A DNA stretch of 62,000 bases from Adiantum capillus-veneris. Lineage: Eukaryota; Streptophyta; Polypodiopsida; Polypodiales; Pteridaceae. The position numbers and the translations under genes were made by a program. How positions within the stretch are numbered: position 1 is the stretch's first letter; every line of letters starts with the position of its first letter. The DNA is taken from assembly GCA_014529385.2 (NCBI GenBank), contig CM043943.1, forward strand, positions 96,808,355-96,870,354, read 5' to 3'. The notes below the pieces were generated by a model. The model was not told where the DNA came from, made no database searches, and saw only the letters and a program-made list of their open reading frames with translations. This document shows positions 1 to 9,506 of the stretch, one piece after another.

Positions 1-992
1 ATTTCCCACTTGCCCACTCAATACTCACACATACACACTCACACACACACTCTCAATTCAGCTCAAAGGAGGCAAATTGTTGTTGTTTAGACTCAATGAA
101 GCTCAGCCCAACACCAATGGGGAAAATAGTTTACTCAGTATTGAGGAAATACACCAGATACAACCACAAAGTTAAGCAGAGGCTTCACTCACCGGAGAAG
201 ATTACACAGAAAAACAGCAAAAAATCTGTGAGGGATTTGGAAAAATAGACAGCGCCATCGCGTCCGGAATGGCCCAAAACCCCAGTCTACAATGTCAAAG
301 TGCTCAAATCCGACGTCGGATGAGCAGTTTAGGGCCAAAAAATGCTCCAAAAACAACAAAAACACACTTGCGGCTGTTCCTCCTCTCTTCTCCACATTTT
401 TTCTGGTCTTATCTCAGTTTTTTCAGTTACCACACTTAGCTTCATTAGTTGTGCACCCGTGGCCATTTAGATGACCTCAAACGGACCCCGAACAGGCCAA
501 AAACTGACCTCGCAGTGCATAGTTGTCACCTTTTTGCATCATCCGCACACCTGGCACTCAGTTTTTTCAAATAATGCATCCCACAACCACGTGAAGTGGC
601 CCCAAAAAGTGTTCCTCATGATGAACCTTCTGCATAAGTATCACAAGAAAACACCCACGTCGTGTCCATACTTCTCCGCGTGCAAGTATTGACCCCGTTC
701 GACCTCCTGATGCCACTCGATGCCATCTGACGCACCTGTTTACCTCATGTCGTCGGTGCACGGATAGCTTCGTCGAGAATTTTTACGCACTACCAACTCC
801 TCCTTATTGTAGAAAAAACACAGTGGTACTGGTAATAGTGAAAATCGATGCACTATGTACACCCTGTCCTACCTATACACATGTGAGCCCCACGTAACCA
901 CCCGGCTCTGAAAAATGGGCAATTCTTTATTTGATACACCATGCATGTATATGTACATATGCGCAATCTCTTGCTCCAAAAAACTCCTGACA
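1..992 (-). repeat. 3' LTR of element A (partial)
   Basis: Matches 5063-6054 over its whole length and is closely related to the LTRs of element C at 27807 and 37673. It ends at 992 with CTCCTGACA, which on the minus strand is the LTR start TGTCAGGAG. The part of the LTR corresponding to 4659-5062 lies before position 1. Short ORFs on both strands here recur in all four LTR copies, but they show no recognisable domain, so I do not call them genes. Confidence 0.9.
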
Positions 993-1009
993 TAATTTGC
1001 CCATCCCCT
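993..1009 (-). promoter_or_regulatory. Polypurine tract of element A
   Basis: Read on the minus strand this is AGGGGATGGGCAAATTA, directly followed by the LTR start TGTCAGG. The same purine-rich sequence stands directly before the 3' LTR of element C at 37656-37672. It is the expected primer for plus-strand DNA synthesis. Confidence 0.75.
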
Positions 1010-1020
1010 AGCCTGCTAGA

Positions 1021-1209
1021 TCATTGATGATCAACAGCAGCAAAGAGAGATATGAGACTCGCCGTATCACAGGTCTCCTCATCCCTCACCAACATTGCTT
1101 GATCCACAGACAGCTCATCTTGCTCCACCATCATCAACCTAGCATGATACAATTTAAGACGCAATCCATTTACCCTTGACTTATGTAGAAACCCATCCAC
1201 GTTAGCCAA
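1021..1209 (-). pseudogene. C-terminal tail of element A polyprotein, cut off from integrase by one stop codon
   Basis: This 62-codon stretch continues the integrase frame directly. Integrase ends ...FPNGTY, then TAG, then LANVDG..., a site where related polyproteins carry Gln, so the stop looks like a C-to-T change of CAG. The tail has no recognised domain and ends a few bases before the polypurine tract. No chromodomain is visible. Confidence 0.6.
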
Positions 1210-2379
1210 CTAATATGTACCATTCGGAAAAGACTCCACTACCTTGAAAGGGCCTTCCCACTTAATTTGAAACTTCTTTTGGAAGGTGTTGTCCAGCTTA
1301 CTGTTGTAGCGCAAAACCAAGTCATGCTTCTTGATACCCTTACTTTTGACCTTTTCATTTATCTTTGCCAAAGCCTTATCCTGCATCTGCCCATAATTCT
1401 CCAATGCGCTCATCCTATCCAACTGGACCTCTTGTAACTGCAAGAGCCTCTCTTTGAATGCATCACTAGGCGGCCCAAGCAACTTCTCTAACATCTTGAC
1501 CGCAGGAAACTCTACCTCCAGAGGTAATAGTGCTTCCTTTCCATACACCAAATGAAATGGAGTAAACCCTGTACCTGTCTTCACCAAAGTACGGTAAGCC
1601 CATAATGCACTAGGCAATTCCAAATCCCAATTCTTTCCTTGGTGCTCTGTCACTTTAGAAAGAATTTGTACCAACTCACCATTGAATCTTTCATTTAAGC
1701 CATTACACTGCGGGTAATAAGGAGTGGTATGCTGGTGCCTAATCTTCATCTTTGTGCATAAGAAGTCTAGCCGTTTAGCTCTAAATCCTGGCCCCTTATC
1801 TGAAAGTAGCTCTAATGGCACCCCAAACTTGCAACATATTTCATCATACACAAATTTTGCCACATCCTTTGTAGTGATCTGTTTTATTGCTATAGCCTCT
1901 GCCCATCTAGAGAGATAGTCCACTGCCGTCAAGATATAGCTTTTGCCCCTGCTTGTGATAGGTAACGGGCCTATTGCATCAATCCCCCACTTTTCAAACA
2001 CATCAAACGCCATAATGGTTTTTCGTAGCTCTGGCTTCAACACTCTCTTCCCAAATGCTTGACACCTATTGCAAGACCTACACCAATGGTGAACATCCTT
2101 GTGCAAACTAGGGCATACATACCCCTCTTGCAAAATCTTATGCAAGGTGATCTTTAGAGCAAAATGGCCACCACATGCGCCTTCATGATTCTCTTCCAAC
2201 ACTCTGTAAAGCTCCTCCCGCCAAGGTACACGTCTCAACACGAGATCAGCCCCTTTCATGTATAAGACATCACCAATCAATTTGTACCTGTATGCTCTAC
2301 GCACAATGCCATACTTCTTAGACTTCTGAATCTCCTTTGGAATGATTCCTATTAGCAGAAACTCCTCTTCTTGAGCCAA
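1210..2379 (-). pseudogene. Integrase of gypsy element A
   Basis: About 389 codons. The N-terminal zinc-binding module is visible as H...H (HEGACGGH, LHKDVHHW) followed by CRSCNRC. The catalytic core shows the first Asp in WGIDAIGPLP, the second in LLSDKGPGF and the Glu in NGLNERFNGEL, so the DDE triad is present. C-terminally come the conserved ALWAYRT block and the GPFKVVE strand. It would insert element cDNA into the genome. Its start overlaps the RNase H ORF in another frame (2352-2379), which I read as a frameshift rather than a designed overlap. It closes at a TAG that interrupts the polyprotein. Confidence 0.88.
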
Positions 2380-3365
2380 ACTTTCCCGGCCATGATAAAG
2401 AGGTAAAGTGGTCTCAACACAAATAGCTCCCCAATCATGCCTTGAGCTGCTTCATGTGCCTCTCCATTTAGAGCACGTTCAATCTGTCTGATGATCCATG
2501 CTTCGAACTTTTTTAACAGGCCTTTAATTCTGAAGCACATTTCCTTCAATGAGGTGTTCTTGCTCTTCCACACACCCAGCACTTGCTTCACCACTAACAA
2601 GGCATCACCTTTTATGCTCAACCTTCGAACCCCATGCTTCAAACAAATGTGTAATCCGGCTTCCAGAGTAGCATATTCGGCCTCATTGTTACTATGAGTA
2701 TCCAATTTGAACCCTCTCTTGCATACTAGCTTCCTCTCTGGGTCATAAAGTGCTATACCCCCTGAAGCTGCATCATGGCTCTTTCTGTATGAACCATCAA
2801 AGAAAAACACATGTGCATTGCTGATCTGTGGCACTTCTTCAACTACCTTTCTCACCACCTCTTCCTTAACAATAAGGGGATTCTCCTTGTAGGTCAACAA
2901 ATCAGCTAGGGTAGCCCTTGTACTATCTTCCACTAGAAAAGAGAACTCAAACTCCTGCAGCTCAATTACCCATTTCTTCACCACATTTGACATGTTAGTA
3001 CCATTAATTAACTGTGGAAAAAAGGCATAACTCGTCAAGAAAACAAAAGGCCGTGGTAGCAAGTAATGACAAAATCGTCGGCAAGCAAATATTACACTGG
3101 CCATCACTAGCTCTACTTCCGAGAACTTTCTCTCCGCTACCAACTTCACTCGGCTTGCACAATACACTGGCCTCATATAATGGATGCCCTTCCCCTTTTG
3201 CAATAGCATGGCTCCAATGGCATCATCCCCTACTGAGGGATTTACATAAAAAACTTTCTCCCAATCAGGAGCCTGCATGGCTGACAACCCCCCTAACACC
3301 TCTTTCACCTCTTGAAACACTTCTTCACACTTGTCATTCCATTGCAATGGATCATGCTTTGCCAC
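2352..3365 (-). pseudogene. Tandem RNase H domains of element A (gypsy RNase H plus archaeal-type RNase H)
   Basis: The first part (VNPSVGDDAIGAMLLQ, PVYCASRVK, LVMASVIFACRRFCHYLL) is the usual gypsy RNase H, with the expected first Asp replaced by Asn. The second part restarts an RNase H fold: FFFDGSYRKSHDAASGG, NNEAEYATLEAGL and SIKGDALLVVKQ supply Asp, Glu and Asp. This pairing of a worn gypsy RNase H with a downstream archaeal-type RNase H is known from Tat-lineage elements, where the second copy is thought to take over hybrid degradation. A TAA separates it from RT upstream, and a frameshift separates it from integrase. Confidence 0.82.
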
Positions 3366-3368
3366 TTG

Positions 3369-3896
3369 TTATAATGGATAAAGAATCTGAGAAGAAAATG
3401 GAATAAACCTTGCCATGTACTTCACTTTGTGTATAAAGGTTGCCAATTGCTTCGTACTCGTAGGTGATGGAAGAAGAATAATAGACTTAACCTTGTCTGG
3501 ATCAGCCTCAATGCCATTTTTTGACACCATGTGGCCCAATAACTTCACCCTTGGTTGTGCTAGATGACATTTCTTTGGATTTAGTTGTCCTCCACATTCA
3601 TCATATCGAGCCAATACCATCTGCAGCTTCTCATGGTGTTCAGCCATACTGCTATAAACACAGAAGTCATCCATAAAAGCTTTAACACAACTACCAATGA
3701 ATGGTTCCAACACCCAATTTGCTCTCTCTTGATAGAAGGAAGGTCCACTTGACAACCCAAATGGCAATACTGTGTAGCAATAGCAACCCCATGGCGTAAT
3801 AAAAGTGGTCTTTGTGCGGTCTTTAAGAGCAATCTTCAATTGAAAATAGCCTGAAAAACCATCACACACACTATACCCAATCCCTAGAAACTTCAA
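3369..3896 (-). pseudogene. Reverse transcriptase of element A, N-terminus missing
   Basis: Recognisable from YSVCDGFSGYFQLKIAL through TTFITPWGCYCYTVLPFGL to the catalytic box FMDDFCVYS (an YxDD variant), then LNPKKCHL, LLGHMVSKNGIEADP and the ARFIPF thumb block. All fingers-region blocks before YSVCDG are absent: the frame opens just after the leader sequence, at the junction 3876/3877. Whole gypsy RTs start about 100 residues earlier. A TAA follows the thumb and separates it from RNase H. The missing N-terminus coincides with a possible splice junction (see findings). Confidence 0.85.
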
Positions 3897-4150
3897 TGGA
3901 GCTTGTCTTTAGATAAGGACAACACATGCACATCAAATGAGTTTTCATAGTTAATCATCGGAATTACAACAGGCAAAGGACATTCCAAGATCTCTCGTAA
4001 TCTTCTTGGCCCGAACATAAAGACTATGCGCTGCTGGAAAAAAATCTTCCTGGACACATGAACATTTATCTGGATTCTTTGAGTTAAATGAAATGGAGTG
4101 AATTGAGGGCCATTTTGATCATCCATTAAAGCCAACCATGAAGCTTCCAA
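3893..4150 (-). CDS. Short leader ORF before gag/pol, unknown function
   Basis: Encodes about 85 residues (ALMDDQNGPQFTPFHL near the start, ending KDKLH). Element C carries a near-identical ORF at 29660-29917, differing at only about eight residues. It lies after the LTR and primer-site region and before gag in C, or before the RT junction in A. I recognise no domain. DNA identity between the two copies is also high, so protein conservation does not by itself prove coding. The ORF stops about eight codons before the A/C divergence point. Confidence 0.4.
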   Translation of the reverse strand: MEASWLALMDDQNGPQFTPFHLTQRIQINVHVSRKIFFQQRIVFMFGPRRLREILECPLPVVIPMINYENSFDVHVLSLSKDKLH

Positions 4151-4648
4151 GAAGGCACACCTGACTTATCTTCTGATTTTGCCAAAATTTCAGCAGCATA
4201 ACAGCATAAATGGCTCAAAAGACCAAAAAACCAGCCATCACAACTCGGGAAAATTTTGGCAGAGTTACCCCAGAAGTAGAGCAGTAGGAACCCAAAATAT
4301 AGACTGTATATGTATGCATAAACTGTCAACAATAGAACCCGAACATCAAGTAGGACTCACTAGTACATAGCCTATGGCGAGGTCACAAAAAGGGTGCTCC
4401 AGCTACCTGTATCACCGAAAGGATCTCCACATTTGAGAATCCCCCAGCTCAATAAAAACCTCACGCTATCGACCCTCACACGAAGGCTAATGCAAATCGC
4501 GCATAGTCAAGTCTTTGAAATGACTATCTTCCAGACCAAGTCTCAGAAATGGCTGGGACTGCCAAATACAACCAAGTATGGCTCCACAAATGCGTACAAT
4601 GGCAGTTTCCACAAGTAACGTACAATCTAGCAGACAATGCGCTCAAAT

Positions 4649-4657
4649 AGGCACCAA
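4649..4657 (-). other. Candidate primer-binding site of element A
   Basis: On the minus strand the candidate LTR end ATGCATCA is followed by a 2-nt gap and TTGGTGCCTATTTGAG. Element C has TTGGCGCCTG at the same place (29156-29165). TGGCGCC-type sites are common primer sites in plant gypsy elements. Neither LTR pair extends far enough in this window to prove the LTR end, so this is tentative. Confidence 0.4.
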
Positions 4658-4658
4658 G

Positions 4659-6054
4659 TGATGCATACCCACAACAACTACAAGTGACATCATTGCTAGT
4701 ATATCACTGTACTCTAGCTACCTGCACCTGTGTGAATCACTTATACCTGTACCTGTACCTGTACCTGTACCTGTACCTGTACCTGTACCTGTACCTGTAC
4801 CTGTACCTGTCCCTGTAACGTGTAACATGTAACCTGTAGCCCCTAATCTCAAAGCTTGAAGCTCGAAGCAGAAGGTACTCGAAGAAGATCCTCCGTGGGG
4901 GCACCAAAAGAATGTGAGCGGAATGGAAACACATACAACGCCTCTATAATGACCCGACACACACTCTTGGGATGATACACACACACATTATGGGGCACCA
5001 CTCGGCTTACACAACCAGCCTGGCTGAGACAGGAAACACACAGACGGTGTGAGAAGAGAGAGATTTCCCACTTGCCCACTCAATACTCACACATACACAC
5101 TCACACACACACACTCAATTCAGCTCAAAGGAGGCAAATTGTTGTTGTTTAGACTCAATGAAGCTCAGCCCAACACCAATGGATCAAATAGTTTACACAG
5201 TATTGAGGAAATACACCAGATACAACCACAAAGTTAAGTAGAGGCTTCACTCACCGGAGAAGATTACACAGAAAAATAGCAGAAAATCTGTGAGGAATTT
5301 GGCAAAATGGATAGCACCATCGCATCCGGAACGGCCCAAAACCCCAGTCTACAATGTCAAAGTGCTCAAATCCGACCTCGGATGAGCAGTTTAGGGCCAA
5401 AAAATGCTCCAAAAACAGCAAAAACACACTTGCGGCTGTTCCTCCTCTCTTCTCCACATTTTTTCTGGTCTTCTCTCAATTTTTTCAGTTCCCACACTTA
5501 GCTTTATTAGTTGGGCACCCGTGGACTTTTAGATGACCTCAAACGGACCCCAAACAGGCCAAAAACTGACCTCGCAGTGCATAGTTGTCACCTTTTTGCA
5601 TCATCCGCACACCTGGCACTCAGTTTTTCCAAATAATGCATCCCACAACCACGTGAAGTGGCCCCAAAAAGTGGTCCTCATGATGAAATTTCTGCATAAG
5701 CATCACAAGAAAACACCTACGTCGTGTCCATACTTCTCCGCGTGCAAGTATTGACCCCGTTCGACCTCCTGATGCCACTCGATGCCATCTAACGCACCTA
5801 CTTACCTCATGTCGTCGGCGCACAGATAGCTTCCTCAAGAAGTTTTACGCGCTACCAACTCCTCCTTATTGTAGAAAAAACACAGTGGTACTGGTAATAG
5901 TGAAAATCGATGCACTATGTACACCCTGTCCTACCTGTACACATGTGGGCCCCACGTAACCACCTGGCTCTGAAAAATGGGCAATTCTTTATTTGATGCA
6001 CCATGCATGTATATGTACATATGCGCAATCTCTTGCTCCAAAAAACTTCTGACA
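4659..6054 (-). repeat. 5' LTR of element A
   Basis: The outer end at 6054 is secure (start TGTCAGAAG on the minus strand, matching three other LTR copies). The inner end at 4659 is inferred from a TG...CA boundary next to the primer-site candidate, giving about 1.4 kb. It carries an 11-copy hexamer array (4744-4809) and CA-rich sequence near 5085-5115. Confidence 0.75.
4744..4809. repeat. (TACCTG)11 hexanucleotide array inside the 5' LTR of element A
   Basis: Eleven perfect copies of TACCTG in a row, followed by degenerate CCTGTAAC units to about 4840. The corresponding part of element C (29041-29095) has only scattered CAGGTA and TACAGG units, so the array expanded in element A. Confidence 0.95.
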
Positions 6055-6399
6055 ACGTATACACACCAACAGTGGTCTCTTGAGAGACGCGGTTTTTTGA
6101 AACACACGGATACAGCTTCTTTCACAGGTTTCACAGGACACTTTGACAAAAAGTGGTGTAAAAACAATCAAGGTCAACCTGAACCACATAGACGACTTTC
6201 CAACAACTCACACAAGCTCGGGATACAACTGTTGAGGACTAAGATCAAGAAAAGTCTACTTCGAAACCAAAAGACGGACTCAAAGACTGAAATGCCTACA
6301 AAGGGGGCTTTTAGCTAAACTTGTGATTTTTAAAGTTGAAAACTAGCTACAAGGGCTTAGGGCACAAGCACAGCACAAGCCTTGCATGAAAAAAGCATT

Positions 6400-7520
6400 T
6401 TTGACAAATCAGACATCATACCCATATGATGTCTCACAACATTTTTGCACATAACACTCCACTTCTGAGTTCATATTCTCTATATACATGCTAATACCTC
6501 CAAAATACAAAGTTACAGGAGATTTGGAGCTAGTTAATCGATTGCAAACCCAAAAAACGCAAAGAAGGGCATAAAACCAACATATGACCCTAGACTTGCA
6601 AAAATATCTCCAAATCAAGTGAAACTTTGTAGGAGTGGTGTAAATAACATGCACAAGCCATTTGGATGTCAAAAGTGCAATTTGGCCAAAAAAGACATCA
6701 TACCCATATGATGTCTTTTCACTCATTTTGGGCGAGAATTTAATGTTTTTCATCATATTCTCATTATACACATAGAATATAAGCCACACAACAAGTTTGG
6801 TACCATTTGGATAAGTATATGGACACATTAGTCCACTTAGCGGAAAAATCCTAACCTAAAGCCTATTTTTATCCAAATTCAGCCATATTCAACTTCAAAT
6901 GATGATTTGAGTACAAACAGTACTTTACCACCATGTAAGGAGCTCACAGAACCAAAATCATGCAAAAAATCCACAAAAGACATTATACCCATATGATGTC
7001 TCATGGAGCAATGTTGACCCAAATTCTTTTCAAATTCCATAAGATCATTGCAGAAGCCATTATAAAGCCAAATCCAAGCCAAAAAACCAAAATGAGCCAA
7101 ATTGGGCCATATGGGCATCATATGGGTATGATGTCTCCAAGGCACTTTGGCACATTTCAGAGCTATTTTGACCATACAGAATTGTTCAACATGTGGTATG
7201 AGAGCCATCTACAAAGTTTTATCCCATTTGGATCCCAAAATCCAATCCTCACTCAATATCTCAACAAAAGCCTGATTAGGACTAAAGTGGCCATAACTTG
7301 ACCAAATGAGATCCAATTGCAAAATCAGGCATATATCTATATGTACATGCTATCAACTATATGCATATCAAATATCATGTGATTTTGAGCACTTTGACAT
7401 CATACCCATATGATGTCTCTAGCATGAAAATGCACCCAAAATTCATTTTTTTTATATGCATTGCATCCTTAGGTCCATGAATAGCTTATGTTTCAGTTTT
7501 GAAGTCATTTGGATAGCTAA
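6400..7520. repeat. Degenerate ~141-bp tandem repeats carrying a hairpin motif
   Basis: A hairpin motif (arm GACATCATA, loop CCCA, arm TATGATGTC) occurs at 6412, 6694, 6979, 7114 (inverted) and 7396. Start-to-start distances are 282, 285, 135 and 282, close to multiples of 141. An independent word, CATTTGGAT, occurs at 6659, 6804, 7225 and 7506 with spacings of 145, 421 and 281, which fits the same period. The region 6055-7580 holds no convincing gene and is probably non-coding interior of the element ending at 8767. Confidence 0.65.
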
Positions 7521-7584
7521 AAGCTTAGTTTCGACAATCAGTACGAAAAAGACGCTAACTTTTGAAATTGGAGTTACAGAAGCT

Positions 7585-7819
7585 ATGGATACAGGAAAGT
7601 CACCTACAAAGCGGAAAAGAACCACACTCAAGGACAAAATAGCAGAAGCAGAACCCAACACTGAAGCGTACAAAGACATGGATGGAAGAGGCAATCCTTG
7701 AAGAGCAAGGAATCAAGGTTTATCAAGGGACATTCAAAGATCCTAACCATCGGCAACCAAAGAGCCATCGGGATTCCACTGAAGCAAAGCTCAAAGACGT
7801 CATGTCAGGGATGACATGA
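7585..7819 (+). pseudogene. Relic of the last ORF of an LTR element, just before its polypurine tract
   Basis: From ATG at 7585 the frame reads MDTGKSPTKRKRTTLKDK, rich in Lys and Arg. After a frameshift near 7680 it continues as AILEEQGIKVYQGTFKDP and ends in TGA at 7817-7819, five bases before the polypurine tract. The position suits the C-terminus of a retrotransposon polyprotein, but no domain can be named. Confidence 0.4.
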
Positions 7820-7823
7820 AGGC

Positions 7824-7835
7824 AAAGGGGGGGAG
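7824..7835 (+). promoter_or_regulatory. Polypurine tract before the LTR at 7836
   Basis: AAAGGGGGGGAG stands directly before the LTR start TGTTGAGCC. It marks the following LTR as a 3' LTR of a plus-strand element. Confidence 0.7.
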
Positions 7836-8767
7836 TGTTGAGCCAAAGGACAACACAGTCACACTTTTCCAACTATTCATTGTAATAAATGTCTTGCCGA
7901 CATTATTTTTCATTGAGCCAATCATTTGTAATTAGCAGGACTCGATTGAGTTTCCAGATTGTATTCCATTCAAGTAGGCAAGATAGTTGTGCCCGCATTT
8001 GTAAGGAGAGATGATTTCACACCTCCAAGGCTGAGGTATAAAAGCCAACTTTTGTAAACCTAAGAAGACTTATCATTAATGAAAAGTTGAGTTTTTGAGC
8101 GCCGTGACTGTGTCTGAGAGAGAGTGAGAGAGAGAGAGAGAGAGTCTATCCTCTTGCTACGCGAGCTACGGAGCCGCCATTGGAGAAGCAACACCACCAT
8201 TGTGATAGCAACGGCGAGGGCTACGCACCAATACCAAGCGTGCGTGCATTTGGCTTCTACGCGAGGTGAGCTCCCACGAGCTTCTTTGTGAGTTTTCTCT
8301 TGATCTGTGTGTCGGAATTCAGCTTGCTATATATCAATAGAACCACAGCGAGTAGAACTACACATTAGAACCATCAAAGTCGAGATTCGGTAACTTGTAA
8401 TTATCGGCCTGTCTTCATACGCGATTACTGCACGGAGTGTTTGCAGGTTGAGATTAGAGTGTAAATTCATAGGGTACTGTCCTTACGTGGTGTATAGACT
8501 CCCCTTTGATTTTGAGGCTGATTCGATGACTTTTGATCATGTTTCGGATAGCGTTTGCTCGTAGGACGGATTTCAGTCATTTGCGTTTTTAGAACTTAGA
8601 TTTGATTTCCTTGGTAGTGATTGTCTCTAGAAGGTCAAGTAGGTGATTGACACCCATCTATTTCTTTCCATGCACCTGCGGGTCAAGCTCCGTCCTCGTC
8701 TGACATTCTTGTTTGTTAGTTGAGTTCTCGCTATTACAGCACCCGCTAGCGGCGTAACCGCCCAACA
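7836..8767 (+). repeat. LTR (3' LTR of a plus-strand element, interior mostly lost)
   Basis: Begins TGTTG after a polypurine tract and ends CAACA at 8767, giving matched 5-bp inverted ends and a length of 932 bp. A TATA box is at 8037-8044 and a GA-rich tract at about 8107-8145, where transcription would start. The partner 5' LTR is not in the window. It may lie left of element A, which could have inserted into this element. Confidence 0.65.
8037..8044 (+). promoter_or_regulatory. TATA box of the LTR at 7836-8767
   Basis: TATAAAAG, about 200 bp into the LTR and about 70 bp before a GA-rich tract. This is the usual place for an LTR core promoter. Confidence 0.55.
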
Positions 8768-9506
8768 CACACAATGTACGGCAACTGCACTAAGCTCGAA
8801 TGGCACTATATGCTGCTTTGTGGTGCATTATGAAATGTAGGAAAGGTAGAGAAAGAAGGTGTGTGGTTTGTTTTGAGAAGGATTTGTGACCTTTGTGTTT
8901 GCTGCAGTGTATTGTGTTCATTAATAAAGTGTTGAAAGGTACTGTGTTTTCTGTTCATAAGGTGTTATAATTAAGGTAGTAGAGCTATAATGTTCGTTTT
9001 GTAAGGTACAGTAAGTAGATATGTTAGTTAATTAGTTGTTGTAGTGTTGTGTGTTAGTGTGTAATAGTAGCTCTGTTAGTTGTAAGTAGGTAGGTTAGGT
9101 GTGTGTGTACTTGCGCAAGGGACGCGGCCGCGGCGACCTTATCTATAAAAAAATAAAAAAATAAAGGTAGGACTGGGATCGACAATATTCCCCAGGCCAA
9201 AGCCCAAGGTCACGCTCAGGCTCAGGCCTCAGTCACCCTTTAAAATTACTTATTTTAGCTTCACACCTAAGTAAAAATCGACCCTTTTGAGGACCAACAG
9301 AGCTTCGGATAACTGAACGCTCTATTGTAAAGCACACCATGACCCCCCGAGCGATACACTCGTTTTGAGCTATTACATACTGTAATCCAAAAGCTGATCA
9401 TTAAAAAACATCAAAAAACGAGTAAAAATGGGGTTCAAAACGCCTAAAAAATTAAGCAGTTAACCTTCGAGGTTATTCACCGACGCTTGTAGGGTGCCAA
9501 AGGCAC
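8768..9506. other. No gene recognised (leader of gypsy B or spacer)
   Basis: 8780-9110 is GT-rich with many short TGTTAGT-like words. Near 9121 there is a GC island with a NotI site, followed by A-rich AAATAAA repeats. From about 9240 the sequence probably belongs to the untranslated leader of gypsy B. I could not find a 5' LTR for gypsy B here. Confidence 0.5.

Larger units (their letters stand above)
1..6054 (-). mobile_element. Ty3/gypsy LTR retrotransposon A (Tat-type, dual RNase H), 3' LTR cut by window edge
   Basis: Direct repeats at 1-992 and 5063-6054 align with a constant offset of 5062 and flank minus-strand RT, RNase H and integrase. Element ends read TGTCAG...TGCA-like on the minus strand. 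Order is 5' LTR (right), primer-site candidate, short leader ORF, RT, two RNase H domains, integrase, tail, polypurine tract, 3' LTR (left). Two RNase H domains after RT are typical of the Tat lineage. There is no gag and no protease: the leader joins RT directly at 3876/3877. Several stops and one frameshift make it defective. The LTR pair differs at roughly 5% of sites by eye. The left target-site duplication lies outside the window. Confidence 0.88.

Noticed and set aside
189-692. Short ORFs on both strands that recur in all four LTRs of the A/C family
   Set aside because: They lie wholly inside LTRs, overlap each other on opposite strands and show no domain; shared because the LTRs are shared.
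4718-4984. Gly-Thr and Tyr-Arg repeat proteins on the minus strand
   Set aside because: Translations of the TACCTG array inside an LTR.
9336-9353. CACCATGACCCCCCGAGC, similar to the right end of the 246-bp MITEs
   Set aside because: No matching left end or target duplication at about 246 bp; probably coincidence.
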